From the NCBI GenBank assembly GCA_964342575.1, contig CAYFGZ010000102.1, positions 1-12,715 of the forward strand: 12,715 nucleotides of DNA, written 5' to 3'. The notes beneath the pieces are model-generated. The model did no database searches. It worked only from the letters and a program-made list of their open reading frames with translations, and was not told the origin of the DNA. The DNA is from GCA-002701455 sp964342575. Lineage in GTDB: Bacteria > Pseudomonadota > Alphaproteobacteria > Thalassobaculales > Thalassobaculaceae. A program made the translations under genes and the position numbers. This document shows, piece by piece, positions 6,976 through 12,715 of this stretch; within the stretch, counting starts at the first letter, position 1, and each line of letters begins with the position of its first letter.

Positions 6976-6988
6976 AACAGTCACTGTT
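6976..6988. repeat. 13-bp perfect palindrome between flgK and the TPR-glycosyltransferase gene
   Basis: AACAGT-C-ACTGTT is a perfect palindrome with a one-base centre, 13 bp upstream of the flgK -24 element and about 110 bp upstream of the divergent gene at 7098. It has the form of a dimeric regulator site. The remainder of this 210-bp gap is AT-rich, with no clear promoter for the plus-strand gene. Confidence 0.35.
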
Positions 6989-7097
6989 TTAAGCGGTTTA
7001 TTGATAAAATGTCTTTTCGTTATAAGCATACTTTGATGCATTTTTCGTGCCTTCCGATTACAATGCTATGTAGGAAGAATATATACAGTGTATTAAC

Positions 7098-8849
7098 ATG
7101 CTGGGTGAAGATGGCGATAACCACATGATTATTCAGGAACTATTAGATGAAGCATTGAAATGCCACAACGCTGGCGCCGTTCACAAAGCCCAAAACCATT
7201 ACTTTAAGATATTACAAATTGAACCCAATGAACCGGATGCCAATCATTTTATGGGTGTGGCATATCACCAACTCGGTCAAAACGATCAAGCATTGAAATT
7301 TTTAGAAAAGGCCGTTTATCTTAAGCCCAACAGCAGTCAAGCCTTCAATCATTACGGGTGCGCTTTATTAGCCTCCAGGCAGATAAACGAAGCAGAGGAT
7401 TCATTTAGAAAAGCCATAAAACTTGATTCTTCTAATTCGGAAGCTCTATTTAATCTAGGAAATTCAATATGTTCTAAGAAAATTCTAACAAATCAGTTCA
7501 GTCAACGAGTCGAAGTTAACCGAGCTATAGAAGCCGTATCCCTTTTGAACCAAGCTATATCGCAACAGCCAGACCAACTAGGTTGGAAAATTAGGCTTGC
7601 CGACGCCCTAATCAGTGCCGATGAAGTTGACAAAGCGAGACAGCTATTGGATTCAATAATTACCATTCAGGCAGACTTACCGGAAGTTTACTTCCTTCGG
7701 GCCAGTTTGAAAAAGGGAATACTGCGGGATCGTGATCTGCAACGATGCTTAATTTTACAACCTAGTGCGAAAACCGCTCTAAATAACCTTGCTTTTTCTA
7801 ATCTAATGGCAGGTAGAGTTAATGCCGTACTATCGTTGTATAAAAAAGGCATTATTACCGACCCTTTTGACGCAGAAGTTAGATGGGGATTAGCGACTGG
7901 TCTGCTAGCAAATGGTCGCCTAAAAGAGGGATGGCAGGCCGCGAAATGGCGCCACCTAAAACCTGAACTATATATTGACAGAAAAGGTTTACCGCCAGAA
8001 TGGGATGGGAAACCACTAAAGCAAGGAAAGCTATTTGTTTTTCAGGAACAAGGCATCGGGGATGAGCTCCGCTTTGCTTCCTGTTTTGGTGATCTCCCTA
8101 AGGCCGCAAAATCTCCATGCGTGATCGAAACTGACCCCAGATTAGCCCCCTTATTTTCAAGAAGCTTCCCAGAAATCCAGTTCATCGACAAACTACCACG
8201 TGATCTAGGGCCTCCTGTAAGTGTTGATTTCGAGCATATCAAGCAAGCTAATAACCTCAGCGCGCATTGTGCCCTGGCAGATTTGGCGTTGCATTTACGC
8301 CCCACTATTGAAGCATTTCCTCAGAATAGCTCCTACCTAAAACCGGACCCAAGTGCATGCAAGATGTGGCGTGAACGACTGAATAGACTCGGATCTGGAC
8401 TAAAAGTTGGCTTTTGCTGGCAAACTGCCTTACCCAGTAAAATGTATGAAGATTATTTTTTTCGAATCCAAGAACTTGAGCCCGTTTTTGCGATAAAAAA
8501 CATTAACTTAGTCAACCTACAATACACAGAATGCGAGAACGAACTTAAAGAAGTTGAAAGTCAATTCGGTATCTCGATCTACCGGCCCGAGCACATTGAC
8601 ATGTTTAACGAGTTGGATGACGTAGCTGCTCTCATTCATGAACTAGACGTGGTCATTGGGCCAATGACGTCAGTCATTTCAATGGCCGGCGCGGTTGGAA
8701 CACGATGCTTCGGCGTCAGCCTGCATCCCGATTGGACAAGTTTGGGAACGGACAAGCAGTTGTGGACACCGGAAATGACGTGTTTTTACCGAGGCCATTC
8801 CGAAACGTGGGCTCATGTGATAAAATCAATAGCATCCCGCCTCTGCTGA
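7098..8849 (+). CDS. TPR + GT-B glycosyltransferase-like protein (FlmG-like, probable flagellin modification)
   Basis: The 583-residue product has two parts. Residues about 11-265 contain six to eight TPRs, for example HYFKILQIEPNE, FLEKAVYLKPNS and FRKAIKLDSSN. Residues about 270-583 form a GT-B-type domain with family motifs: LPPEWDGKPL, FQEQGIGDELRFASC (EQG near 317), VGFCWQT (about 436), LDVVIGPMTSVISMAGAVG (about 515-533) and HPDWTSLG. This layout matches alphaproteobacterial FlmG, a soluble enzyme whose TPRs bind flagellin and whose GT domain adds the sugar. The donor sugar cannot be inferred. The gene converges with flaF-fliC and diverges from flgK, which supports a filament-protein substrate. 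ATG 7098 is used; ATG 7125 is equally possible, and neither has a clear Shine-Dalgarno. It is paralogous to the gene at 10417-12444. Confidence 0.8.
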   Translation: MLGEDGDNHMIIQELLDEALKCHNAGAVHKAQNHYFKILQIEPNEPDANHFMGVAYHQLGQNDQALKFLEKAVYLKPNSSQAFNHYGCALLASRQINEAEDSFRKAIKLDSSNSEALFNLGNSICSKKILTNQFSQRVEVNRAIEAVSLLNQAISQQPDQLGWKIRLADALISADEVDKARQLLDSIITIQADLPEVYFLRASLKKGILRDRDLQRCLILQPSAKTALNNLAFSNLMAGRVNAVLSLYKKGIITDPFDAEVRWGLATGLLANGRLKEGWQAAKWRHLKPELYIDRKGLPPEWDGKPLKQGKLFVFQEQGIGDELRFASCFGDLPKAAKSPCVIETDPRLAPLFSRSFPEIQFIDKLPRDLGPPVSVDFEHIKQANNLSAHCALADLALHLRPTIEAFPQNSSYLKPDPSACKMWRERLNRLGSGLKVGFCWQTALPSKMYEDYFFRIQELEPVFAIKNINLVNLQYTECENELKEVESQFGISIYRPEHIDMFNELDDVAALIHELDVVIGPMTSVISMAGAVGTRCFGVSLHPDWTSLGTDKQLWTPEMTCFYRGHSETWAHVIKSIASRLC

Positions 8850-8880
8850 TTCTCGTTATTAAAAAAGATAAACTTTTCGG

Positions 8881-9234
8881 CTACTCTTTGGGAGATAAGC
8901 CCGCCATGATTTGCCTATTTATGCTAATTAGACCGTCCAACCCTGCTAAATGATCGAGAACGCGGTTAGTTTCTTTCCCTACCCATATCGCCAAACTGAT
9001 TAATGAGGCCTTCAGTTCCTCAGGCAATTCGTTTTCAGATGAACTCAAATCGCATCGGAATGCATGCCATACTTTTTCATTCCAAAGGACAGCATTAAAT
9101 TTCTCAGATAACTCGCTATCTTCCTGATTGGCTTTTATTAGCGCACCAGTAACTGCGCCAAGGACTCTATATTCAAGTTCACGATATCCTTCTTTCGTGG
9201 GTTGTACTTTGGCGTATGTAGCGTAGCCCTTCAT
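8881..9234 (-). CDS. flaF: FlaF, flagellin secretion/biosynthesis regulator
   Basis: The 117-residue protein matches FlaF: an N-terminal YATYAKVQPTKEGYRELEYRVLG block (about 4-26), a central VLWNEKVWHAFRCDLSS motif (about 49-65) and the conserved C-terminal LPEELKASLISLAIWVGKET (71-90), followed by INRQIMAGLS. In Caulobacter FlaF is needed for flagellin secretion and, with FlbT, for control of flagellin mRNA and translation. AGGAA about 8 nt before ATG 9234 is a good ribosome-binding site. It follows the flagellin gene by 52 nt and is almost certainly co-transcribed with it. Its 3' end converges with the TPR-glycosyltransferase gene with 31 nt between. No flbT was found in the window. Confidence 0.9.
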   Translation of the reverse strand: MKGYATYAKVQPTKEGYRELEYRVLGAVTGALIKANQEDSELSEKFNAVLWNEKVWHAFRCDLSSSENELPEELKASLISLAIWVGKETNRVLDHLAGLDGLISINRQIMAGLSPKE

Positions 9235-9286
9235 GAATTAAATTCCTGCCCATCAACGCATTAAGGATTTATTTCCCAGTCAGCTA

Positions 9287-10141
9287 CTAGTTACCAAGTA
9301 AGTTGAGCAGAATTTGCGGTTGCTGATTAGCTATACCGAGCACTTGGACGCCCAATTGCTGTCTAACTTGTAAGGCCGTCAATTCAGCAGATTCGCGGGC
9401 TAAATCAGCATCAACTATATTTCCAAGGCCAACCTCTGTTGAATCATTTACAGTCGTAAGAAAATCAGTTTGAAACTGAAGGGCCCTGATTTCTGCCCCT
9501 AAGGCTCCGAGGGATGTGTTGATTTCCGTTTCTAGGTTTTTGTACTGAGCCAAAATAACGCTCTGCGCATTCTGCGGGTCGGTAGCGATACCAGTTGTTC
9601 CAATCGCGGCGCCCGCTAGACTATAAAGTAAATGAGTTATGCCACTATTAGGACTTGATCTCGCCGATAGAGTAAGATTTGCACCAGTAAGATTGGAGAT
9701 CGTATTGACATCACTCGCATTACTTATGAGTAAGTTGCGACCATTAAATCCAGAATTGCTAACAAATCCCATAGCCTGTGACATCAACTTATCGAAATCT
9801 GCTTTTACGATAACCCGCTGTGCGCTGGTGATGCCGCCATTCGCCAGTTCGGTCAACTTCTGCCGGATATCCTGCATCAAGTCAGATATTGCCGTTACAC
9901 CAGCCAAAGCTATTTCACCAATTCCCTTAGAATTATTCAAACCTTGAGTAATTGCGCCCAGTGCTCGAACGTCACCACGGATTCCTTGCGCTATTGCAAA
10001 GTTAGACGCGTCATCCGTCGCGCTACTAACTTTGAGGCCCGTCGAGATCCTCTCTTGGGTCTTCGACAGCTTATCATTAGTACGTTCTAAATTACGCAGC
10101 GCCACAAACGCTTCTGGGTTCGTTACGATACTATTGGACAT
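9287..10141 (-). CDS. fliC: Flagellin
   Basis: The 284-residue filament subunit is typical of the short alphaproteobacterial flagellins. The N-terminal D0/D1 helices (about 1-135) contain LRNLERTNDKLSKTQERISTGLKVSSATDDASNFAIAQ-type sequence. The C-terminal helices (about 200-284) contain LGAEIRALQFQTDFLTT and IVDADLARESAELTALQVRQQLGVQ, ending in ILNLLG-like residues. The surface-exposed middle (about 140-190: SNASDVNTISNLTG, SARSSPNSG) is short and Ser/Thr/Asn-rich, so it offers O-glycosylation sites. AAGGA 8 nt before ATG 10141 is the ribosome-binding site. It is transcribed from the sigma-54 promoter at 10273-10289 through a leader of about 120 nt containing two hairpins, and is followed by flaF. 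TPR-glycosyltransferase-like genes lie on both sides. Confidence 0.95.
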   Translation of the reverse strand: MSNSIVTNPEAFVALRNLERTNDKLSKTQERISTGLKVSSATDDASNFAIAQGIRGDVRALGAITQGLNNSKGIGEIALAGVTAISDLMQDIRQKLTELANGGITSAQRVIVKADFDKLMSQAMGFVSNSGFNGRNLLISNASDVNTISNLTGANLTLSARSSPNSGITHLLYSLAGAAIGTTGIATDPQNAQSVILAQYKNLETEINTSLGALGAEIRALQFQTDFLTTVNDSTEVGLGNIVDADLARESAELTALQVRQQLGVQVLGIANQQPQILLNLLGN

Positions 10142-10153
10142 TGGTCTTTCCTT

Positions 10154-10185
10154 CTCACTTTCTTGTGAGGCAGAAACAACTGCCT
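10154..10185 (-). promoter_or_regulatory. Two overlapping hairpins in the flagellin mRNA leader
   Basis: In the transcript, AGGCAG/CUGCCU (10185-10180 with 10173-10168) forms a 6-bp stem with a 6-nt loop. CUCAC/GUGAG (10169-10165 with 10158-10154) forms a 5-bp stem with a 6-nt loop that ends directly before the AAGGA ribosome-binding site. The two stems share bases 10168-10169, so they compete at their junction. Flagellin leaders in Caulobacter are targets of FlbT, which acts with FlaF; this leader is a candidate for similar control. Confidence 0.5.
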
Positions 10186-10272
10186 ATATGCGATATTAAT
10201 TTACCGTATCATTACTTTTGTACTAGTGTTCAACTCTTATTCAATTCCATTTTTCAAAACTGTGCAACTACA

Positions 10273-10289
10273 AGCAAGTATTAGGCCAA
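10273..10289 (-). promoter_or_regulatory. Sigma-54 promoter of fliC-flaF
   Basis: The minus strand reads TTGGCCTAATACTTGCT, with GG (10287-10286) and GC (10275-10274) separated by exactly 10 bp and a perfect TTGCT -12 element. Predicted start is near 10262, giving a leader of about 120 nt to the flagellin ATG. The same TTGGCCT -24 block occurs at the flgK promoter. Confidence 0.78.
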
Positions 10290-10347
10290 CTTTAAAATAA
10301 AAAATAACTCATTGTTTTTAAAAGATTTATCATCATAATTTCAAGCC

Positions 10348-10397
10348 ATCAATGGAAATAATATGCTTTTTCGCATTGATTGGGAATTAATTTCCAT
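10348..10397. repeat. Nested inverted repeats between the TPR-glycosyltransferase stop and the flagellin promoter
   Basis: ATGGAAAT (10352-10359) pairs with ATTTCCAT (10390-10397). ATGC (10363-10366) and GCAT (10373-10376) form an inner stem around TTTTTC. ATCAATG (10348-10354) pairs alternatively with CATTGAT (10374-10380). A near-palindrome GGGAATTAATTTCC lies at 10382-10395. The block is 20-70 nt after the 685-aa gene's stop codon and about 60-110 bp upstream of the flagellin -24 element. It could be a 3'-end structure for that transcript, or an enhancer for the sigma-54 activator. Confidence 0.4.
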
Positions 10398-10416
10398 ACT
10401 GTTCAGGGACGATTTT

Positions 10417-12444
10417 CTATCTATTTTTTACCCTTATGCTCCATTCTTTTAGAAAGTCCTTAACAGCTTTTCCAGTTCTTTGTGAAACTATTTTGGAACA
10501 AAAGCTTTCATCAGGGAGTAACATTGGATAACAATTTCCAAATAGTGGATCAGTACCCTCACTCGAGCGAAAATTTGGATAATACGTGGATATTGTTTTG
10601 ATCCCCAGCGCGCACGCGAGGTGCAAAACTGTAGAACTAGTTGAAATCACCAGGTCTAAACAACCCATTAGTGCCGCTACTCCGTCCAAATCATCAATTT
10701 GATCTAAATCTGGAATTTGCTCTATATCGACACCGCATTCTTCGAAAATCGTTTTGAACTCGCTAGAAAACGCCCCATATTGAAGATTAATCAATCTATA
10801 ATGTCCATCCGGCATGTTAGTTACAATATCCCTAAGTTCTGGGTAAATAAATGGCCAAGCCGGCGCGAAACCACTCCGCCAACATATTCCTATCAGCTTT
10901 TCGTCAGCCGATTTATTTAAATAATTAGCAAAAGTTCGGCAACGCTGTTGATCAGGTTTTAAATATCCGCTCGCAGGCGGAGCGACTGTGAAATCAGATC
11001 TATAAAACCTTGGTAGATCCCCACTCAGCAGATATGCCCCAATATCGTGCTTTGCAACCACCTCATAGTAGTCATAAAATGGCTGTTCATTTTCATCTAA
11101 CGACGTCTGTCGAGGAATAATTGTCACGTCCGGAAAACTTCGTTTAAACAACGCCCCCCATCTGACGTCACATTCTACCACCAACTTTTCATAATCTGTA
11201 ATTAGATCTGGTAAGCAGCTCAAATAGAGGATTTCGTCGCCGATCCCCTGCTCGGAACAAACTAACAGGGGTTTGGTTAAAGATGAGCCCAGATCCCATT
11301 TCCTGGAAGGCAATCCCAACCTCCTCGGAGCCGAATGCGTTTCAAACCTTTTTTCCCAGTGCAGCCAGGCCTCCCTAGATCTTCCTAGAGCAAACGAGGT
11401 CTCCCACAAAATATGATTATTCGGGGCTGTATGTTGGAAAATTTTTGACACCAAACGAGAAAATAAAAATGCGTCATCGAGACATCCCATTTTTTGGAAT
11501 AAACCGGCCAAATGATAGTAGAAAGAGCCATTGGAAGGATCAAGGAGGACCGCTCGCTTTGAATTCTCTAGCCCTCTCGACATTAAATTTTTTTCCTGGC
11601 AATCCAGCGCATATAAATGTCTTAGAAAAGGGTCGACTGGACTTAGAATTAAAGATCGACGCCCCCATAAGCCAAGGTCAATTTTGTCTCCTTTAATGCA
11701 ACTCACAGCACCATTGAGCCGAATATCTGTTATTTCCTTTTCACGAAGAAGATTAATTGCCCCCGCCAACTGGGCATAAAACTGTTGCTTTTCCGGTGTT
11801 AAAATAATTCCCTTTTGGGCGAAACTGGTTCCCTCATTCCCCTTACCCAGCAACAAGGATAGAACACATAATTCCAAATATACTTCCCCGGCCAGGGGAT
11901 TCAGGGATTTGGCCGCATCGGCCTCACCCCATGCCTCCATATACTTTCCGGACCCCCTCAGGGACATACCAAACCTTAGACGCGCCATCCAGTCGTTAGG
12001 CCTAATTTCAGCAGCAATTTTCGCCGAATTAAGAGCTTCTTTACCATGGCCGAGATCTAGTAAAAGACCAGCTAAATTGAGATGAGCTTCGTACAGAAAA
12101 GCATCTATCAAGATTGCCCGTTTATAAGCTACACGAGCCTCCGCTGTCGTCTCCTCATCAGCCCGTAATACCGCTCCAAAACGGTTATAATATATAGCCA
12201 TGTCGGGCTGCATTAGAATGGATTTCAACAGATATTGTAAGGCTGTCGCCCTTCTACCCTGCTGGTACAATAATGTGCCATAGGAGTTTAATAGCAGGGC
12301 ATTTGTTGGTAAAATGGGCAATAGTTCTTCATACAATGCCTCCGCCTCAAGCAACGAGCCTGCCTCATGCAAATCCATGGCATTTATGTATTTTTCTTTC
12401 AGAAGTTCCGTCTTTGAACTAACTTCAGCAAAATGATCTGTCAT
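10417..12444 (-). CDS. Second TPR + GT-B glycosyltransferase-like protein (FlmG-like)
   Basis: This large paralogue of the protein at 7098-8849 has 675 residues from ATG 12444. Residues about 12-350 carry many TPRs, for example YEELLPILPTN, LLKSILMQPDM, YKRAILIDAFL and SKRAVLLDPSN. The rest is a GT-B-type domain with WLHWEKRFE, LPSRKWDLG, CSEQGIGDEILYLSCLPDL (about 395-415), LIGICWRSG, RLINLQYG and LDLVISTSSTVLHLACALG. A FlmG-like role in cytoplasmic flagellin O-glycosylation is inferred from architecture and location between flaF2 and fliC. It has roughly two to three more TPR-like units than the first copy, so it may bind a different partner. Start choice: TTG 12474, just after the flaF2 stop and preceded by AGGG, would add ten residues; ATG 12444 has only a weak ribosome-binding site. 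Confidence 0.8.
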   Translation of the reverse strand: MTDHFAEVSSKTELLKEKYINAMDLHEAGSLLEAEALYEELLPILPTNALLLNSYGTLLYQQGRRATALQYLLKSILMQPDMAIYYNRFGAVLRADEETTAEARVAYKRAILIDAFLYEAHLNLAGLLLDLGHGKEALNSAKIAAEIRPNDWMARLRFGMSLRGSGKYMEAWGEADAAKSLNPLAGEVYLELCVLSLLLGKGNEGTSFAQKGIILTPEKQQFYAQLAGAINLLREKEITDIRLNGAVSCIKGDKIDLGLWGRRSLILSPVDPFLRHLYALDCQEKNLMSRGLENSKRAVLLDPSNGSFYYHLAGLFQKMGCLDDAFLFSRLVSKIFQHTAPNNHILWETSFALGRSREAWLHWEKRFETHSAPRRLGLPSRKWDLGSSLTKPLLVCSEQGIGDEILYLSCLPDLITDYEKLVVECDVRWGALFKRSFPDVTIIPRQTSLDENEQPFYDYYEVVAKHDIGAYLLSGDLPRFYRSDFTVAPPASGYLKPDQQRCRTFANYLNKSADEKLIGICWRSGFAPAWPFIYPELRDIVTNMPDGHYRLINLQYGAFSSEFKTIFEECGVDIEQIPDLDQIDDLDGVAALMGCLDLVISTSSTVLHLACALGIKTISTYYPNFRSSEGTDPLFGNCYPMLLPDESFCSKIVSQRTGKAVKDFLKEWSIRVKNR

Positions 12445-12480
12445 GCTGATGCAGTTCCATAATCTCCAACCCAATGCACC

Positions 12481-12715
12481 CTAAACGCTTTTTATAACCG
12501 ATCCGGTACTGCGTTTCGATCCACCTTTATTTTTTTCCGTTTTCGTTTTTGTTCGCTTTGTCTTACTAGAATCACTTAATCCTTTCATGATATCCCGGTT
12601 CACCGATATCAGTACATCTAAGTCAACATCACCTTTCATAGCGGCTTGTGTCTCTTTTCCAACCCATATCCCGAGGCTTAAAATACCACCACGCAATTTT
12701 TCTGGAAGCTGATTT
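12481..12715 (-). CDS. flaF: Second FlaF-family protein (partial, 5' end off the right edge)
   Basis: The frame is open from the right edge to TAG at 12481. The first residues, NQLPEKLRGGILSLGIWVGKET, align with LPEELKASLISLAIWVGKET of the complete FlaF in this window. LISVNRDIMKGLS aligns with LISINRQIMAGLS. After this point the protein carries an extra tail of about 30 residues rich in Lys, Thr and Ser (SKTKRTKTKTEKNKGGSKRS) that the first FlaF lacks. The apparent TTG start at 12696 is internal to the conserved domain, so the real start lies outside. It is followed at once by the TPR-glycosyltransferase gene on the same strand, suggesting one operon. A flagellin gene is expected just upstream, by analogy with fliC-flaF. 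Confidence 0.82.
   Translation of the reverse strand, partial: NQLPEKLRGGILSLGIWVGKETQAAMKGDVDLDVLISVNRDIMKGLSDSSKTKRTKTKTEKNKGGSKRSTGSVIKSV

Noticed and set aside
6974..6992. Possible CtrA box (TTAA-N-TTAA)
   Set aside because: The TTAA half-sites are 11 bp apart instead of 7; no correct TTAA-N7-TTAA site was found in the intergenic regions.
6946..7128. Plus-strand 60-codon frame before the TPR-GT gene
   Set aside because: Composition is that of AT-rich intergenic DNA, it overlaps the flgK promoter and the next gene's start, and it has no recognisable motif.
8042..8305. Minus-strand 87-codon frame inside the TPR-GT gene
   Set aside because: It is a shadow of the well-supported plus-strand coding sequence with conserved GT-B motifs.
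8863..8877. AAAAG-ATAAA-CTTTT stem between the convergent TPR-GT and flaF genes
   Set aside because: A 5-bp, almost purely A/T stem is too weak to call as a terminator.
11445..11779. Two overlapping plus-strand frames inside the larger TPR-GT gene
   Set aside because: Both lie wholly within the continuous minus-strand gene and show no domain pattern.

Overview
The window is an AT-rich (roughly 40-42% GC by eye) flagellar locus from a motile alphaproteobacterium. The signs are FliX divergent from flgI, a CheL-type FlgJ without a muramidase domain, a FlgN-like chaperone, a short (284 aa) flagellin followed by FlaF, and GG-N10-GC (sigma-54) promoters before the major flagellar units. A Rhodospirillales-like marine lineage is a reasonable guess, but genus cannot be fixed from this sequence.

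Left part (1-2487): the start of fliX runs leftward off the window. An intergenic region of about 285 bp with a sigma-54 promoter separates it from the rightward, tightly packed operon flgI - cheL/flgJ - flgN, covering the P-ring, rod assembly and the hook-filament junction chaperone. Convergent to this operon is a nine-repeat TPR-only protein (2537-3511, minus).

Middle part (3512-6988): read leftward from a second sigma-54 promoter (6947-6963), flgK and flgL encode the two hook-filament junction proteins. They are followed by a small FlaG-like protein with low-complexity flanks. A 13-bp perfect palindrome sits just upstream of the flgK promoter, in the region shared with a divergent gene.

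Right part (7098-12715): a TPR + GT-B glycosyltransferase-like protein (583 aa) runs rightward and converges on flaF. Flagellin and flaF are transcribed leftward from a third sigma-54 promoter through a leader of about 120 nt with two overlapping hairpins. Upstream lies a second, paralogous TPR + GT-B protein (675-685 aa), and before it, cut by the right edge, a second flaF with a Lys-rich tail.

How it may work together: FliX and sigma-54 time hook, junction and filament synthesis. FlgN probably delivers FlgK/FlgL, and FlaF is a flagellin secretion/translation factor. The two TPR-GT proteins resemble FlmG-type soluble flagellin glycosyltransferases, in which TPRs hold flagellin and the C-terminal GT-B domain adds sugar. 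The most interesting pattern is an apparent duplication of a (flagellin)-flaF-TPR/GT module, with a second flagellin predicted just beyond the right edge. No RNA gene, mobile element or CRISPR array was seen.
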